DNA of 64,000 nt, from the NCBI GenBank assembly GCA_046351415.1, contig JAXLYO010000015.1:62001-126000 (forward strand). Direction: 5' to 3'. The translations under genes were made by a program, and so were the position numbers. The notes below the pieces were generated by a model. It saw only the letters and a list, made by a program, of their open reading frames with translations, had not been told where the DNA came from and searched no databases. Origin of the DNA: JABFRG01 sp046351415. GTDB lineage: Bacteria; Myxococcota_A; Polyangia; Polyangiales; Polyangiaceae. Positions 19,740-28,562 of the stretch are shown here, piece after piece (position 1 is the first letter of the stretch; every line of letters starts with the position of its first letter).

Positions 19740-22176
19740 CGCGGCCCGAGTCTATGACTTCTCGGACCTTCTGCGCCAGTCCTTCCGGAGTAAAGGGCTT
19801 CTGGAGGAACGACGCGTTGCCCTCGATGACACCGTGCTTGTGCGTGGTGGCGTTGGCGTACCCGGAGACGAAGAGGACCGGGAGGCCGGGGCGCACGTCT
19901 GCCACCCGCTGCGCAAGCTCTCGACCGTTCATGGTCGGCATGACCACATCGGTAATCAATAGGTGGATAGGAAAAGCATGGGTCCGGCAAGTCTCGAGCG
20001 CGGCTTCACCTGAACTTGCCTCGAGTACGATGTAACCCACCCGCCGGAGACTCGCGCTCGCCGCACGCCGAACGAGTTCGTCGTCTTCCACGAGGAGGAG
20101 GGTCTCGGAGCCGGCAGCGCGCTGAGCGATTTCTGCGGGCAACGTGGGAGCCCCCGGGTCCGTATTCCGTGGAAAAAAGAGCTTGAAGGTCGACCCTTGG
20201 CTCGGAGCGGAGTGGACCCAGATGCTACCGCCGCTCTGCTTCACGATGCCGAAAACCGTGGAAAGCCCGAGCCCCGTCCCTTTTCCGGGGTCCTTCGTGG
20301 TGAAGAACGGCTCGAAAATGCGCTCGGAGACTTCCTTCGTCATGCCCACGCCGGTGTCGGTGACGGAGATCATGACGTTGGGGCCCGGCGTCACGCCCAG
20401 GTGCGAGGCGGCATACGCTTCGTCGATGTCGACATTGGCCGTGGAGATGGCGAGCTTGCCGCCCGTGGGCATCGCGTCGCGCGCATTGACGGCGAGATTC
20501 AGCAAGATTTGCTCCATCTGACCGGGGTCCGCTTGGATGGGGGCGAGGTTCGAGTCCAAATGGTTCGTGAGCTCGATGTCTTCTCCAAGCACGCGGGAGA
20601 GCATCTTCTCCATCTCGAGAACGACCGTATTGAGATCGACGGACCGCGCCTCCATGACTTGCTGACGACTGAACGCGAGCAGTTGTTTCGTGAGCGAACT
20701 CGAGCGCTCGGCAGCGAGTTTGATCTCCGCAAGGTCCGAGCGCATCGGAGAGTCCTTGGGAAGGTCGTCGAGCAAAAGCTGCGTGTAGCTGAGAATGACA
20801 CTCAGCATGTTGTTGAAATCGTGGGCCATGCCCCCAGCGAGCGTGCCGACGGCGTCCATCTTCTGTGCCTGCCGGAATTGCTCTTCGGTCCTCCGCAGCG
20901 TCTCGTGTGCCAGCACGAGCTCCTTCGTTCGAATCTCGACGCGTCGTTCGAGCTCGTCGTGCGCCGTGCGCAGCGCCAATTCGGCTTCACGCTTCGCGGT
21001 GATGTCTTGCGAAATACCGAGCAGGTGTGTGGCGATGCCGTCGCTGTTGACGATGGGAATTTTCTTCGTGTGGAGCCACCTCTGTCCGTGGGCCGTGTTG
21101 ATGGGCTCCTCTGCAATGTCGAGCACCGCACCGGCTTGGAGAGTGCGGCGGTCGGCTTCGATGAACTGGTCGGCCTGAGCCTTCGGGAAGAAGTCGTAAT
21201 CACTCTTGCCGATGAGCACGTCTCGCGAGACACCGAGGAGCTGCTCACCCGCTCGATTGAAGCGCTCGAAGCGAAGGTGCTCCGCGTCTTTCACGAAGAT
21301 CATGTCGGGGATATTTTCGACGATCGAATCCAGAAACCTTCGCGCGTGAAGGAGCTCCGAGGTCAACCGGCGATGGTCGGTCACGTCCTCCACCAACATG
21401 ACTATTTCGTCGCGCGCGATGGGGAGCGCGCGTATGTGGACGATGCGGGAAGGCTTCTTTCGGAATTCGAGCTTGATGTCCCCGACGTCGATCGCAACCT
21501 GTGTACGCGCGACCGTCATGTACTTCTCGAATTTTACCGGGTCCGATTCGGGGAAGACTTCCGCCATCGTCTTGCCCATGCGCGTCTCGAAGTCGACCGA
21601 GACGAGTTCCGATGCTGCTCCACTCACCTCGGCGAGTCGAAGGGCGGGGGGCGTGAGGCTTTCATCGATTCGCCAGCGGATGATGCCCAACCGCTCGGAG
21701 GAGACCTCTCTCACTTCGCTTTGGTAGGTGACCTCGTCGCTCAGCCGACGCGTCGCCGTGGCTTGCAGCTCGAGGAGATCGCTGTCGACGTTCTTCGTCG
21801 ACGTGAGATCACGAACGAGCCTCGCATAGCCGACGTGCTCCCCGTGCTCGTTCATCACTTTCGTCGTCGTGACGTGTGCGTAAATGCCCTCGCCGCTCGT
21901 CTGGCGGAACCAACGCGTCTCTTCGCAACGACCTTGAACCTTCGTGAGTTCGAGGATGCGAAGAGCTGCGTCCGCCTCCTCCACTGGATAGAATTGAGAT
22001 ACGTGCTTGCCGAGCGCGTTGGGGTCGCCTGGCTTCCCTCCGACGCGCCAACCCAGGACACTGCCATCGAGCGCGAGAAGGGCAATCGCTTGAAACTCCA
22101 CCTCTTGGGCGACGGCGAGGAACGCATCGTTCTTCTCCCACCACGAAGAGCTTGAGCGGTCGGCTCCCATCGCCAT
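19723..22176 (-). CDS. PAS-containing hybrid histidine kinase with receiver
   Basis: An 817-residue soluble kinase with no membrane helix. Three PAS-like regions are seen: about 20-130, 155-270 and 280-400 (IVENIPDMIFVKDAEHLRFE is in the third). A coiled-coil stretch leads to the kinase: H-box GGMAHDFNN with His near 451, N-box LNLAVNARDAMP, G1 DTGVGM, F-box EPFFTTK and G2 GKGTGLGLS. A receiver (about 690-810) has LLVEDDE, the phospho-Asp in LLITDVVMP and FLQKPF. It probably signals to the overlapping REC-EAL protein. Ligand unknown. Confidence 0.93.
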   Translation of the reverse strand: MAMGADRSSSSWWEKNDAFLAVAQEVEFQAIALLALDGSVLGWRVGGKPGDPNALGKHVSQFYPVEEADAALRILELTKVQGRCEETRWFRQTSGEGIYAHVTTTKVMNEHGEHVGYARLVRDLTSTKNVDSDLLELQATATRRLSDEVTYQSEVREVSSERLGIIRWRIDESLTPPALRLAEVSGAASELVSVDFETRMGKTMAEVFPESDPVKFEKYMTVARTQVAIDVGDIKLEFRKKPSRIVHIRALPIARDEIVMLVEDVTDHRRLTSELLHARRFLDSIVENIPDMIFVKDAEHLRFERFNRAGEQLLGVSRDVLIGKSDYDFFPKAQADQFIEADRRTLQAGAVLDIAEEPINTAHGQRWLHTKKIPIVNSDGIATHLLGISQDITAKREAELALRTAHDELERRVEIRTKELVLAHETLRRTEEQFRQAQKMDAVGTLAGGMAHDFNNMLSVILSYTQLLLDDLPKDSPMRSDLAEIKLAAERSSSLTKQLLAFSRQQVMEARSVDLNTVVLEMEKMLSRVLGEDIELTNHLDSNLAPIQADPGQMEQILLNLAVNARDAMPTGGKLAISTANVDIDEAYAASHLGVTPGPNVMISVTDTGVGMTKEVSERIFEPFFTTKDPGKGTGLGLSTVFGIVKQSGGSIWVHSAPSQGSTFKLFFPRNTDPGAPTLPAEIAQRAAGSETLLLVEDDELVRRAASASLRRVGYIVLEASSGEAALETCRTHAFPIHLLITDVVMPTMNGRELAQRVADVRPGLPVLFVSGYANATTHKHGVIEGNASFLQKPFTPEGLAQKVREVIDSGRDGITV

Positions 22177-22257
22177 GAGCTACACCGGAAGTTCGGAACC
22201 TTCCAGCGTGAAAAGTCGGCCTTTGCCCGCGATCCGCTGCTGCCGGAGCACCACGGC

Positions 22258-22572
22258 TTACTCGAACGGGGCAGGCCGATGACGAAGCCCGGCCACCACT
22301 CGCTTCAGGGTCGAAACGCTCGACTTGCGAACGATGACCGATGGTCGGCCGTGTCGGCGGGCCAGGCTCTTGGCTTGTAGCGCGCCGTTGTGGCTGTTCA
22401 CTTCGACGACGATGACGACCAGGTCGCACCGTTCGACGAGGCCTTCGAGCTCGAGCGAGCCGCGGCCTCCCGTCTCCCCGGAATGCACCTCGAGTTCGTG
22501 CCCTTCGGCCTCCGCAGCGCTCTCGAGGTGCGCTCGGGCCCTGCCGAGCCCGCCGACCCAACCGATCTTCAT
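22258..22572 (-). CDS. DUF2325 family protein
   Basis: A 104-residue small protein of the DUF2325 family, recognised from MKIGWVGGLGRARAHLE, the LEVHSGET turn, CDLVVIVVEVNSHNGALQAK and the C-terminal RHGRPSVIVRKSSVSTL. The fold resembles a single Rossmann-like domain; its function is not established. An AGGA ribosome site lies 8 bases before ATG 22572. It stands 81 bases upstream of the hybrid kinase on the same strand and could belong to that operon. Confidence 0.8.
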   Translation of the reverse strand: MKIGWVGGLGRARAHLESAAEAEGHELEVHSGETGGRGSLELEGLVERCDLVVIVVEVNSHNGALQAKSLARRHGRPSVIVRKSSVSTLKRVVAGLRHRPAPFE

Positions 22573-22612
22573 CCGTTTTTCCTCGAGCGACCCGCCGTCA
22601 TCTTTTCATTGT

Positions 22613-22628
22613 ATCCGTTATAACGGAT
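22613..22628. promoter_or_regulatory. Perfect 16-bp palindrome, candidate operator
   Basis: The sequence atccgttataacggat is a perfect inverted repeat. It sits in the 115-base gap between the divergent DUF2325 gene (start 22572) and the P450 gene (start 22688), 59 bases upstream of the P450 ATG, in a locally AT-rich patch. This is what a TetR-like or similar dimeric repressor would bind. No regulator gene is adjacent. Confidence 0.65.
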
Positions 22629-22687
22629 GGCGCAAGGCCTACTTGTCCTCGGACTGCGGCGCCCGTCGAGGGGTAGAGTGCACGGCG

Positions 22688-24067
22688 ATGAATCTCGCGC
22701 CCGGCCCCCGGTCTTTCCTCGGCTGGAACACGTTTCCGGGCTTCGCAGCGAGCGGCGACCGACCGGAACTCAACGTCTCCAACCATGAGCGCTATGGGGA
22801 TGTCGTGCGGCATCGCGTGGGCCCTCTTGTCGTGCACATGATTCGCCACCCAGACCATGTGAAACACGTGCTTCAGGAGAATCACGCGAACTACATGAAG
22901 GGGCGCGGACTTCAAAAGATCAAAGTGTTGCTTGGAGAAGGTCTCCTCACGAGCGAAGGCGAGTTCTGGCGGCGTCAGAGAAAGCTCGCTCAGCCTGCCT
23001 TCCACCATCGACGACTCGCGGGGCTCGCCGACACGATGGTGCGCGTCACGGAGGAGATGTGTCGTGCGTGGTCCGAGCGACTCGCCGGAGCTTCGCGTGG
23101 GGACGCGACCTTCGACGTACTCGGTGAGACGATGAAGCTCACTTTGGAGATCGCCACGAGAACACTGTTCTCGACGACGGTCGCAGAGGAGGCCAAAACG
23201 GTGCAGCGCGCGCTCACCGTTGCGCTGGAAGACGCATCGAAGCGCTTGTTTCGGTTGTTCGACGTTCCCCTTTGGGTTCCGACGCGTGAGAACATCGCGC
23301 TCCGAGGCGCCATCGCGGAGCTCGACGCGGTGGTGTTCGGGATCATTCGCGATCGCCGGCAGCGCCTCGAGCGGGGCGACGCGCCACCGGACGACCTGCT
23401 CAGCATGCTCATGTCCGTGCGCGACGAGGAGACCGGCGAGAGCATGAACGATCGCCAGCTCCGTGACGAAGTCATGACGCTCTTCTTGGCGGGGCACGAA
23501 ACCACGGCGAACGCTCTCGCCTGGGCCATCTATCTGCTCGATGCGAACCCTGCGTGTCGCGAACGCCTCGAGGAAGAGGTGAGCCGAGTCCTCGGGTCGC
23601 GTTCGCCGACGTTCGCCGACGTGCCTCGGCTGGCCTACACCAAGATGTGCTTCGAAGAATCGCTACGCCTCTACCCGCCCGCGTGGATCTTCGGACGGAA
23701 GGCGATGGGCGCCGACAAACTCGGGTCGTACGATATCCCCGCCGACTCGTATGTCGTCATCTGCCCCTACGGCATGCACCGCAACCCGGCGTACTTCGAA
23801 AACCCGCGCACGTTCGATCCCACGAACTTCTCACCGGAAAAGGTCGAACGCCGCCACAAGTACGCCTACCTCCCGTTTGGAGGCGGACCGCGCATCTGCA
23901 TCGGCAACAGCTTCGCCATGATGGAGGGCGTTCTCGTTCTAGCGATGCTCGCCCAGCACTTCCGCGTGCGCGTGTGTCCGGGTCAGGACATCGTGCCTTT
24001 GCCGACCATCACCTTGCGGCCGAAACACGGCGTCTTGGTGAAGCTCGAAGGCCGAGAGTCGTGCTAG
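22688..24067 (+). CDS. Cytochrome P450
   Basis: A 459-residue soluble P450. The oxygen-binding I helix has LAGHETTANALAW (about 267-279), the K helix ExxR is in FEESLRLYPP, and the heme-binding loop is FGGGPRICIG with the cysteine ligand Cys404. The length and YDIPADSYVVICPYGMHRNP segment resemble bacterial members close to CYP4-like fatty-acid hydroxylases; the substrate is not known. No ferredoxin or reductase gene is adjacent. ATG 22688 starts the typical APGPRSFLGW leader; upstream in-frame codons cross the operator. Confidence 0.95.
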   Translation: MNLAPGPRSFLGWNTFPGFAASGDRPELNVSNHERYGDVVRHRVGPLVVHMIRHPDHVKHVLQENHANYMKGRGLQKIKVLLGEGLLTSEGEFWRRQRKLAQPAFHHRRLAGLADTMVRVTEEMCRAWSERLAGASRGDATFDVLGETMKLTLEIATRTLFSTTVAEEAKTVQRALTVALEDASKRLFRLFDVPLWVPTRENIALRGAIAELDAVVFGIIRDRRQRLERGDAPPDDLLSMLMSVRDEETGESMNDRQLRDEVMTLFLAGHETTANALAWAIYLLDANPACRERLEEEVSRVLGSRSPTFADVPRLAYTKMCFEESLRLYPPAWIFGRKAMGADKLGSYDIPADSYVVICPYGMHRNPAYFENPRTFDPTNFSPEKVERRHKYAYLPFGGGPRICIGNSFAMMEGVLVLAMLAQHFRVRVCPGQDIVPLPTITLRPKHGVLVKLEGRESC

Positions 24068-24077
24068 CGTCGCGCCC

Positions 24078-24575
24078 ATGACAATCAAAATTGGAGACCG
24101 TATTCCCGACGCAACCCTGACCGAGTCGACCGAGTTCGGCGAAGCATGCCCGGTAGCGCCCCACACCCTCTCCGTTGCGGAAGCGACGAAGGGCAAGCGC
24201 ATCGTCGTCTTCGGCCTGCCCGGCGCCTATACGCCGACGTGTTCGGCGCAACACGTTCCGGGGTACGTCGCGAAGCTCGACGCCCTCAAGGCGAAGAAGG
24301 TCGACGAAGTGTGGTGCGTGTCCGTCAATGACGGATGGGTGATGGCAGCGTGGGGCCGCGAGCTCGGCGCCATCGGAAAGGTTCGAATGCTCGGCGACGG
24401 CACCGGCGACTTCGCGAAGAAGCTTGGCCTCGACGTAGAGATTCCGAACATGGGCCTTCGTGTCCGTCGCTTTTCGATGTTCATCGACGACGGCGTCGTG
24501 AAGCAACTGAACGTCGAGCAAGCCGGAAAGTTCGAAGTGTCGAACGCCGAGACGATGCTCGGGCAGATCTCCTGA
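24078..24575 (+). CDS. Peroxiredoxin of the Prx5 (AhpE/TSA, 1-Cys-like) type
   Basis: A 165-residue Prx5-family peroxiredoxin. The peroxidatic Cys55 lies in LPGAYTPTCSAQHVPGY, with the conserved Pro, Thr and Cys; the WGRELG and GDGTGDFAKKLGL segments are also typical. A second cysteine occurs in VWCVSV near residue 80. It reduces hydrogen peroxide and organic hydroperoxides, probably using glutaredoxin or thioredoxin. It begins 10 bases after the P450 stop, so the two are probably one operon, and a strong stem-loop follows it. Confidence 0.93.
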   Translation: MTIKIGDRIPDATLTESTEFGEACPVAPHTLSVAEATKGKRIVVFGLPGAYTPTCSAQHVPGYVAKLDALKAKKVDEVWCVSVNDGWVMAAWGRELGAIGKVRMLGDGTGDFAKKLGLDVEIPNMGLRVRRFSMFIDDGVVKQLNVEQAGKFEVSNAETMLGQIS

Positions 24576-24606
24576 CCTGACTTTGCGTCGTTCCGAGGAG
24601 CGAAGC

Positions 24607-24671
24607 GACGAAGAACCCGAGCCCGAAGTGCTGGCGGCGAGCCGCCTCTTGGGGCGCTTGGGTTCTTCGTC
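24607..24671. terminator. Long hairpin between convergent genes
   Basis: The arms gacgaagaaccc (24607-24618) and gggttcttcgtc (24660-24671) are perfectly complementary. The 41-base loop contains a nested hairpin, ggcggc-ga-gccgcc. The element lies between the convergent peroxiredoxin and deacylase genes and can act in both directions. There is no long T run, so intrinsic termination is probable rather than certain. Confidence 0.6.
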
Positions 24672-24721
24672 TTCGACTCGGAATGTCCGGGCTTGCCTGG
24701 GCTAGCCGGGTACGTCGCTCC

Positions 24722-25882
24722 CTACGAATGCGTTTGTCGCTCGATGACGAACTTGCCTTCGTACTGCCGGAACTTGCGGTACCCGAACATGTAGAGTGCA
24801 TCGAGTTCGACCTCGGTTCGCGTCCGCTCCTCGAGAATCAGGCGCTTGGGCGATCGCGGGTCGCGCTGGACGCCCGGCAAGAGCCCGAGTACCCAGTCGG
24901 CGCGGAGGCGTCGCAATACTTCGGCTGTCTTCAGGCGAATGCGGCTGACCGCGCGTCCCCAGAAGAAGCCATCGCTACCCAGCCCCTGGTAGAGCGGGAG
25001 GATGACGACGCCATCGTCTTCGGCGCGGATCTCGCCGTTGCGATCACGGGCGAGTAGCCGCCCGGCAGCTGCATGGTCCAGGTTTCGGAAACCAGGCTCC
25101 ATGCGGAAGGCGTCTTCGGGAGAGATGGCCCGACGGGAGAGCACCTCTAGGACGCGCGGCAACCCCGCGCGCTTCTGCTCGAGAAGCGATGCGGCGCTCG
25201 TGAGTTCCGGAAGCGACATGTCGGAAACGACGCCCGCACGCGCGAGAGTAAGCCAAAGGACTGCTTCGAGGTTGTCGACCGAGCCGGACTCGGTGTGCTG
25301 TCCGCCCTCGACGCTGAACGTCACGCAGCCGCGTCTCGTCCAGTACGACGAAAGGGCGCCGTCGATTTGTTCTTCGAGACCGATGACGATGGGGATGGGG
25401 AACGCTTGCACGAAGCGGCGCTGCTCCAGCGTGTCGCCGAAGATGACGAACGGAATGCCGCTCGCGCTCGTCGTGTGGAAGTCGGCAAGGTAGACCGGAC
25501 CGCGCGCTCGCCCTTGGGCCGCCTCCATTGCATGCAGCAGTTCTCGTTGCTCTCGGTCTTCGGCATCATCTTCTGCGATCGGTCGGTCACGAAGGGCTGC
25601 TACCTGCTTCTCGCTCCAGACGCGATTCAGATCTTTGACTTGATGCCGAACCCCGAGGCGAAGGGCCGCAAGGTTACCCGCGAGGACCATCAGCTCACCC
25701 GAGATGCGGATGTCTCCGCGCGAGAGCCGTGCAAGAACACGCTTCGCTCCTTCGATGCCTGCGGGTTCGTTCCCGTGGATGCCCGTAACGACGATCACCG
25801 TCGCGCCGGGAGCGCTGCCAGTGATGCGCCCGATTTGACGCTCTTCGAGGTGCTGTGAACGGTGGTGGTGGTGGTGGTTCAT
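24722..25882 (-). CDS. Aspartoacylase/succinylglutamate desuccinylase-like zinc deacylase
   Basis: A 386-residue M14-like deacylase of the AspA/AstE superfamily. The zinc motif GIHGNEPAG has His36 and Glu39; a later YLADFHTTSASG supplies the third zinc ligand, and VTFSVEGGQH has the likely catalytic Glu. Such enzymes hydrolyse N-acyl amino acids. The protein begins MNHHHHHR, a native five-His run encoded by five CAC codons. ATG 25882 overlaps the stop of the upstream GCS2 gene (ATGA). Last gene of the amide-ligase operon, where it may remove or recycle an acyl or aminoacyl group. Confidence 0.85.
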   Translation of the reverse strand: MNHHHHHRSQHLEERQIGRITGSAPGATVIVVTGIHGNEPAGIEGAKRVLARLSRGDIRISGELMVLAGNLAALRLGVRHQVKDLNRVWSEKQVAALRDRPIAEDDAEDREQRELLHAMEAAQGRARGPVYLADFHTTSASGIPFVIFGDTLEQRRFVQAFPIPIVIGLEEQIDGALSSYWTRRGCVTFSVEGGQHTESGSVDNLEAVLWLTLARAGVVSDMSLPELTSAASLLEQKRAGLPRVLEVLSRRAISPEDAFRMEPGFRNLDHAAAGRLLARDRNGEIRAEDDGVVILPLYQGLGSDGFFWGRAVSRIRLKTAEVLRRLRADWVLGLLPGVQRDPRSPKRLILEERTRTEVELDALYMFGYRKFRQYEGKFVIERQTHS

Positions 25883-27816
25883 TTTTGCCTTTTCCCGACA
25901 GCGGTAGAGGGAGTTCCGCCGGAAGTCGAACGATCGAGACTTTCGGCATCTTTTCGCATGAGCATGCCCACGAGCTGGTCGTCTTCCACGATAGGCAAGC
26001 AGCCGAGCTCGTGCACGTGAAACAGCGCGACGGCATCGGCCATGGAGGTCGTGGGCTTGATGGCGACGGAGGGCATCGGAAGGAGCGCCGAGACGGCTTC
26101 GGCTTCTCTTCCGGTCCCGTCGGCAAGATAGGCTTCGAGTGCATCCCTGGCGATCACACCGACGAATGCGCCCTTCCTGTCTTCCACGGCAAGGTGGGAA
26201 ATGCCCTCCCATTCGAGCAAGGTTCGTGCATGCAGGAGGGAGTCGTCCGGAAGGACGGAAATGAACCGCGTCTGCGCGTAGGCGGCTGCCACGGAAGGTA
26301 CGAAGCCTTCCTCGAGGGATGGGTCATCGTACTTGGCGAGGGCCCACTCCGCGGAAACACTGCCCTCCGCCTGACGCGCGATCATGGCAGACACGAGAGC
26401 GCGAGCACGCATGCCGTCGGGGGCGGATAGGGGCATTGCGGCATACGAACGGCGTGACCAATTCGAACCGGTCGCCTCCTCTCGAACACGTCGTTCGATG
26501 ATGTTCATGAAGCGTTCGGCGTCTGCCTTGTCGACCTGGGCTCGCACGAGTCCAGCCCGGGCGAGCGGAAGCAGCTTCTCGAGCAGCAGGTCCTTGGCGT
26601 GGAATCGTTCGCCATCGAGCCACGTCATGCGAGCACCGAGCCCGTCACGCGCGGCTGCGTAGAAGTTGTTCTGCGCGTCTTCGAACGACATGCGCGATGG
26701 CACGTGCTCGATCGTTTCGACGAGCTCGGACATGAGTCCGAGCCAGAATGCGCCATTCGCCACTTCGTCCGTGATGGAAGGGCCCGCCGGGAGGGCGCGA
26801 AGCTCGATGCGTAGGTGCGGTTTGCCGTTTTCGGAAATGCCGTAGCACGGTCTGTTCCACCGATAGATCGTCCCTCCGTGATGCCGGAGGGCGCGAAGCT
26901 CGGGGATGCGGCCTTTCTCGAGCGCTTCGAGTGAATCTTCGTGAAGGTCCGTTCCGACGAGGGCGCGGAAGTTTGCGATGTTCTCGCGATAGATGTTCGC
27001 AATGCTGCCCTCGAGCCACTGGCGGCCGAAGAAAACACGCGCCGTCGCCTCGCGGAGTTGATAGGTCGGCGGTCTTGCGTCGCACGCCTGCTCGAAAAGC
27101 GGGATGCGGGTCTCTGCCCAGAGGCGTCGACCGAAGAGAAGAGGGGAGTTGGTGCCGAGCGCGAGGACCGGAGCGAGCACGAGCTGCGCCACGTTGTAGG
27201 CATGAGAAAAACGCGCGGGGTCGGCGATCTGCAGATGCACCTGGAAGCTCGCGTTGCACGCCTCCGGCATCACCGAGTCGTGTCGGAACAGAAGTTCGTC
27301 CGTCCCGCGAATCGAAAAGTCGTAGGGAAGCACGCGCGCGTTGTCCATCGCACCGCTTAGCAGCTTGTAGCGAGGGTTCGGCACCATGTTGTCGCGGCCG
27401 AGGTCATGCTTGTCGATCGTCGGGAGGATACCGACGAGGACGGTATCCATGCCGAGGTCGTTCGCCGCCGCGTGCGCTTTCGAGTAGAGCGCCGAGAGCT
27501 GTGTCTCGAGGTTGCGAAGACCCGAGCCGTTCAGTGATTGATGGTCGGCATTGATCTCGAGGTTGAAGAGGCCGAGCTCCGTCGTGAAATGCGAGTCTTT
27601 CAGGCGATCGAGCATTTTGAGCGCGCCGGGGGCGGGCCGACAGGCGCGGTCGACCAGAAACAGCTCTTGCTCCGCACCAATGCGCGACACGCCGCGCTCG
27701 AAGGCGTCGCTTGCCAGCATTCGTTCGAGTGCTTCCAAGTCCCGAAGAATCGCCCTCGTGAAATCACGGCGATCGTCGTCAGCGAGTTCGCCACGTACAC
27801 TTTTGTGCTCGGCCAT
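25879..27816 (-). CDS. GCS2-type carboxylate-amine ligase fused to CBS domains
   Basis: A 645-residue protein. Residues about 40-395 form a glutamate-cysteine-ligase-2 (YbdK-like) domain: RIGAEQELFLVD, FTTELGLFNLEINA, NASFQVHLQI, and PHLRIELRALPAGPS. After a helical linker, two CBS motifs follow (about 500-560 and 585-640), with LLEWEGISHLAVEDRKG and ELGCLPIVEDDQLVGML. The ligase half would form an amide bond using ATP; the CBS pair may sense an adenine nucleotide. ATG 27816 shares one base with the upstream stop (TAATG), preferred over an in-frame start at 27861. The substrate need not be glutamate and cysteine. Confidence 0.88.
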   Translation of the reverse strand: MAEHKSVRGELADDDRRDFTRAILRDLEALERMLASDAFERGVSRIGAEQELFLVDRACRPAPGALKMLDRLKDSHFTTELGLFNLEINADHQSLNGSGLRNLETQLSALYSKAHAAANDLGMDTVLVGILPTIDKHDLGRDNMVPNPRYKLLSGAMDNARVLPYDFSIRGTDELLFRHDSVMPEACNASFQVHLQIADPARFSHAYNVAQLVLAPVLALGTNSPLLFGRRLWAETRIPLFEQACDARPPTYQLREATARVFFGRQWLEGSIANIYRENIANFRALVGTDLHEDSLEALEKGRIPELRALRHHGGTIYRWNRPCYGISENGKPHLRIELRALPAGPSITDEVANGAFWLGLMSELVETIEHVPSRMSFEDAQNNFYAAARDGLGARMTWLDGERFHAKDLLLEKLLPLARAGLVRAQVDKADAERFMNIIERRVREEATGSNWSRRSYAAMPLSAPDGMRARALVSAMIARQAEGSVSAEWALAKYDDPSLEEGFVPSVAAAYAQTRFISVLPDDSLLHARTLLEWEGISHLAVEDRKGAFVGVIARDALEAYLADGTGREAEAVSALLPMPSVAIKPTTSMADAVALFHVHELGCLPIVEDDQLVGMLMRKDAESLDRSTSGGTPSTAVGKRQK

Positions 27817-28547
27817 TAGGCGGTCCACTCCCCGAGGTACTTCGGCATCATCGCACGCCACGTGACCCAGTCGTGGTCGACGTCTTTGCCCCAGGAGGCG
27901 ACGTGGTTCGGAATGCCCTTGTCGCCGAGCACCTGCGCGAGGCGGAAGCTTTCACCGATGTTCTCCCACTTTCCTTCGCCGGTCGCGAACTGGATGAAGC
28001 GCGTGCGAAGCAGGTCGAGATGCTTGCCAGCGAGGTGCGGGACGAACTGCAGCGGAGAAGAAACGCGGTAGTACTCGGTCGTTTCGGTCGCTTCGCAGAA
28101 GCGCATGAGGTCGAACGTGCCACTCATCGCGAGTGCTCGACTGAAAATGTCCGGAAAGCGGCACACCGTGGCCGCGGCGTGGAACGCGCCGATGGATGCA
28201 CCTGCGGTCCAAATGAGGATGTCCTCGCTGTTGCAGTCTTTGCGGATCGCCGGAACGACCTCGTGCTTGATGTACTGGTGGTACTGATGCTGGATGTACA
28301 TCCGGTGCTCGGGCGAGCCTTCTTTCTTGAACCAAACGCGCCCGCCGACACTGTCGGCCGAATAGATCTTGATCTTGCCGGCCTCGAGTAACGGACCGAG
28401 CACCTTGATCAGATGAAAGCGCTCGATCTCTTCGGCGTCACCACCCGCGGTGGGAAACACGAGGACCGGCTGGCCCGTCGTACCCCAACGCGCCAGCGTT
28501 GCTTCGCAGCCAATTCGTGACGAGTACCAACGTGACTTCGTAAACAT
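27816..28547 (-). CDS. Esterase-like alpha/beta hydrolase (COG4947 type)
   Basis: A 243-residue cytoplasmic alpha/beta hydrolase. The nucleophile elbow is TAGASIGAF with Ser118 and the probable catalytic His is in DVDHDWVTWR near the C-terminus. It opens with a strand-rich LARWGTTGQPVLVFPTAGGD. This matches the putative-esterase family that recurs beside GCS2 and ATP-grasp ligases in other genomes (from memory). It is 15 bases downstream of ATP-grasp A and one base overlapped with the GCS2-CBS gene. Confidence 0.8.
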   Translation of the reverse strand: MFTKSRWYSSRIGCEATLARWGTTGQPVLVFPTAGGDAEEIERFHLIKVLGPLLEAGKIKIYSADSVGGRVWFKKEGSPEHRMYIQHQYHQYIKHEVVPAIRKDCNSEDILIWTAGASIGAFHAAATVCRFPDIFSRALAMSGTFDLMRFCEATETTEYYRVSSPLQFVPHLAGKHLDLLRTRFIQFATGEGKWENIGESFRLAQVLGDKGIPNHVASWGKDVDHDWVTWRAMMPKYLGEWTA

Positions 28548-28562
28548 CCTTCGCCTCGAACT

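Noticed and set aside
20197..22155. A 652-codon plus-strand frame opposite the hybrid kinase.
   Set aside because: The minus strand has a complete set of kinase boxes; the plus-strand frame has none.
26461..26469. On the minus strand the sequence GGTTCGAAT resembles a tRNA T-loop.
   Set aside because: It lies within the GCS2-CBS coding frame, and no acceptor or anticodon stems surround it.
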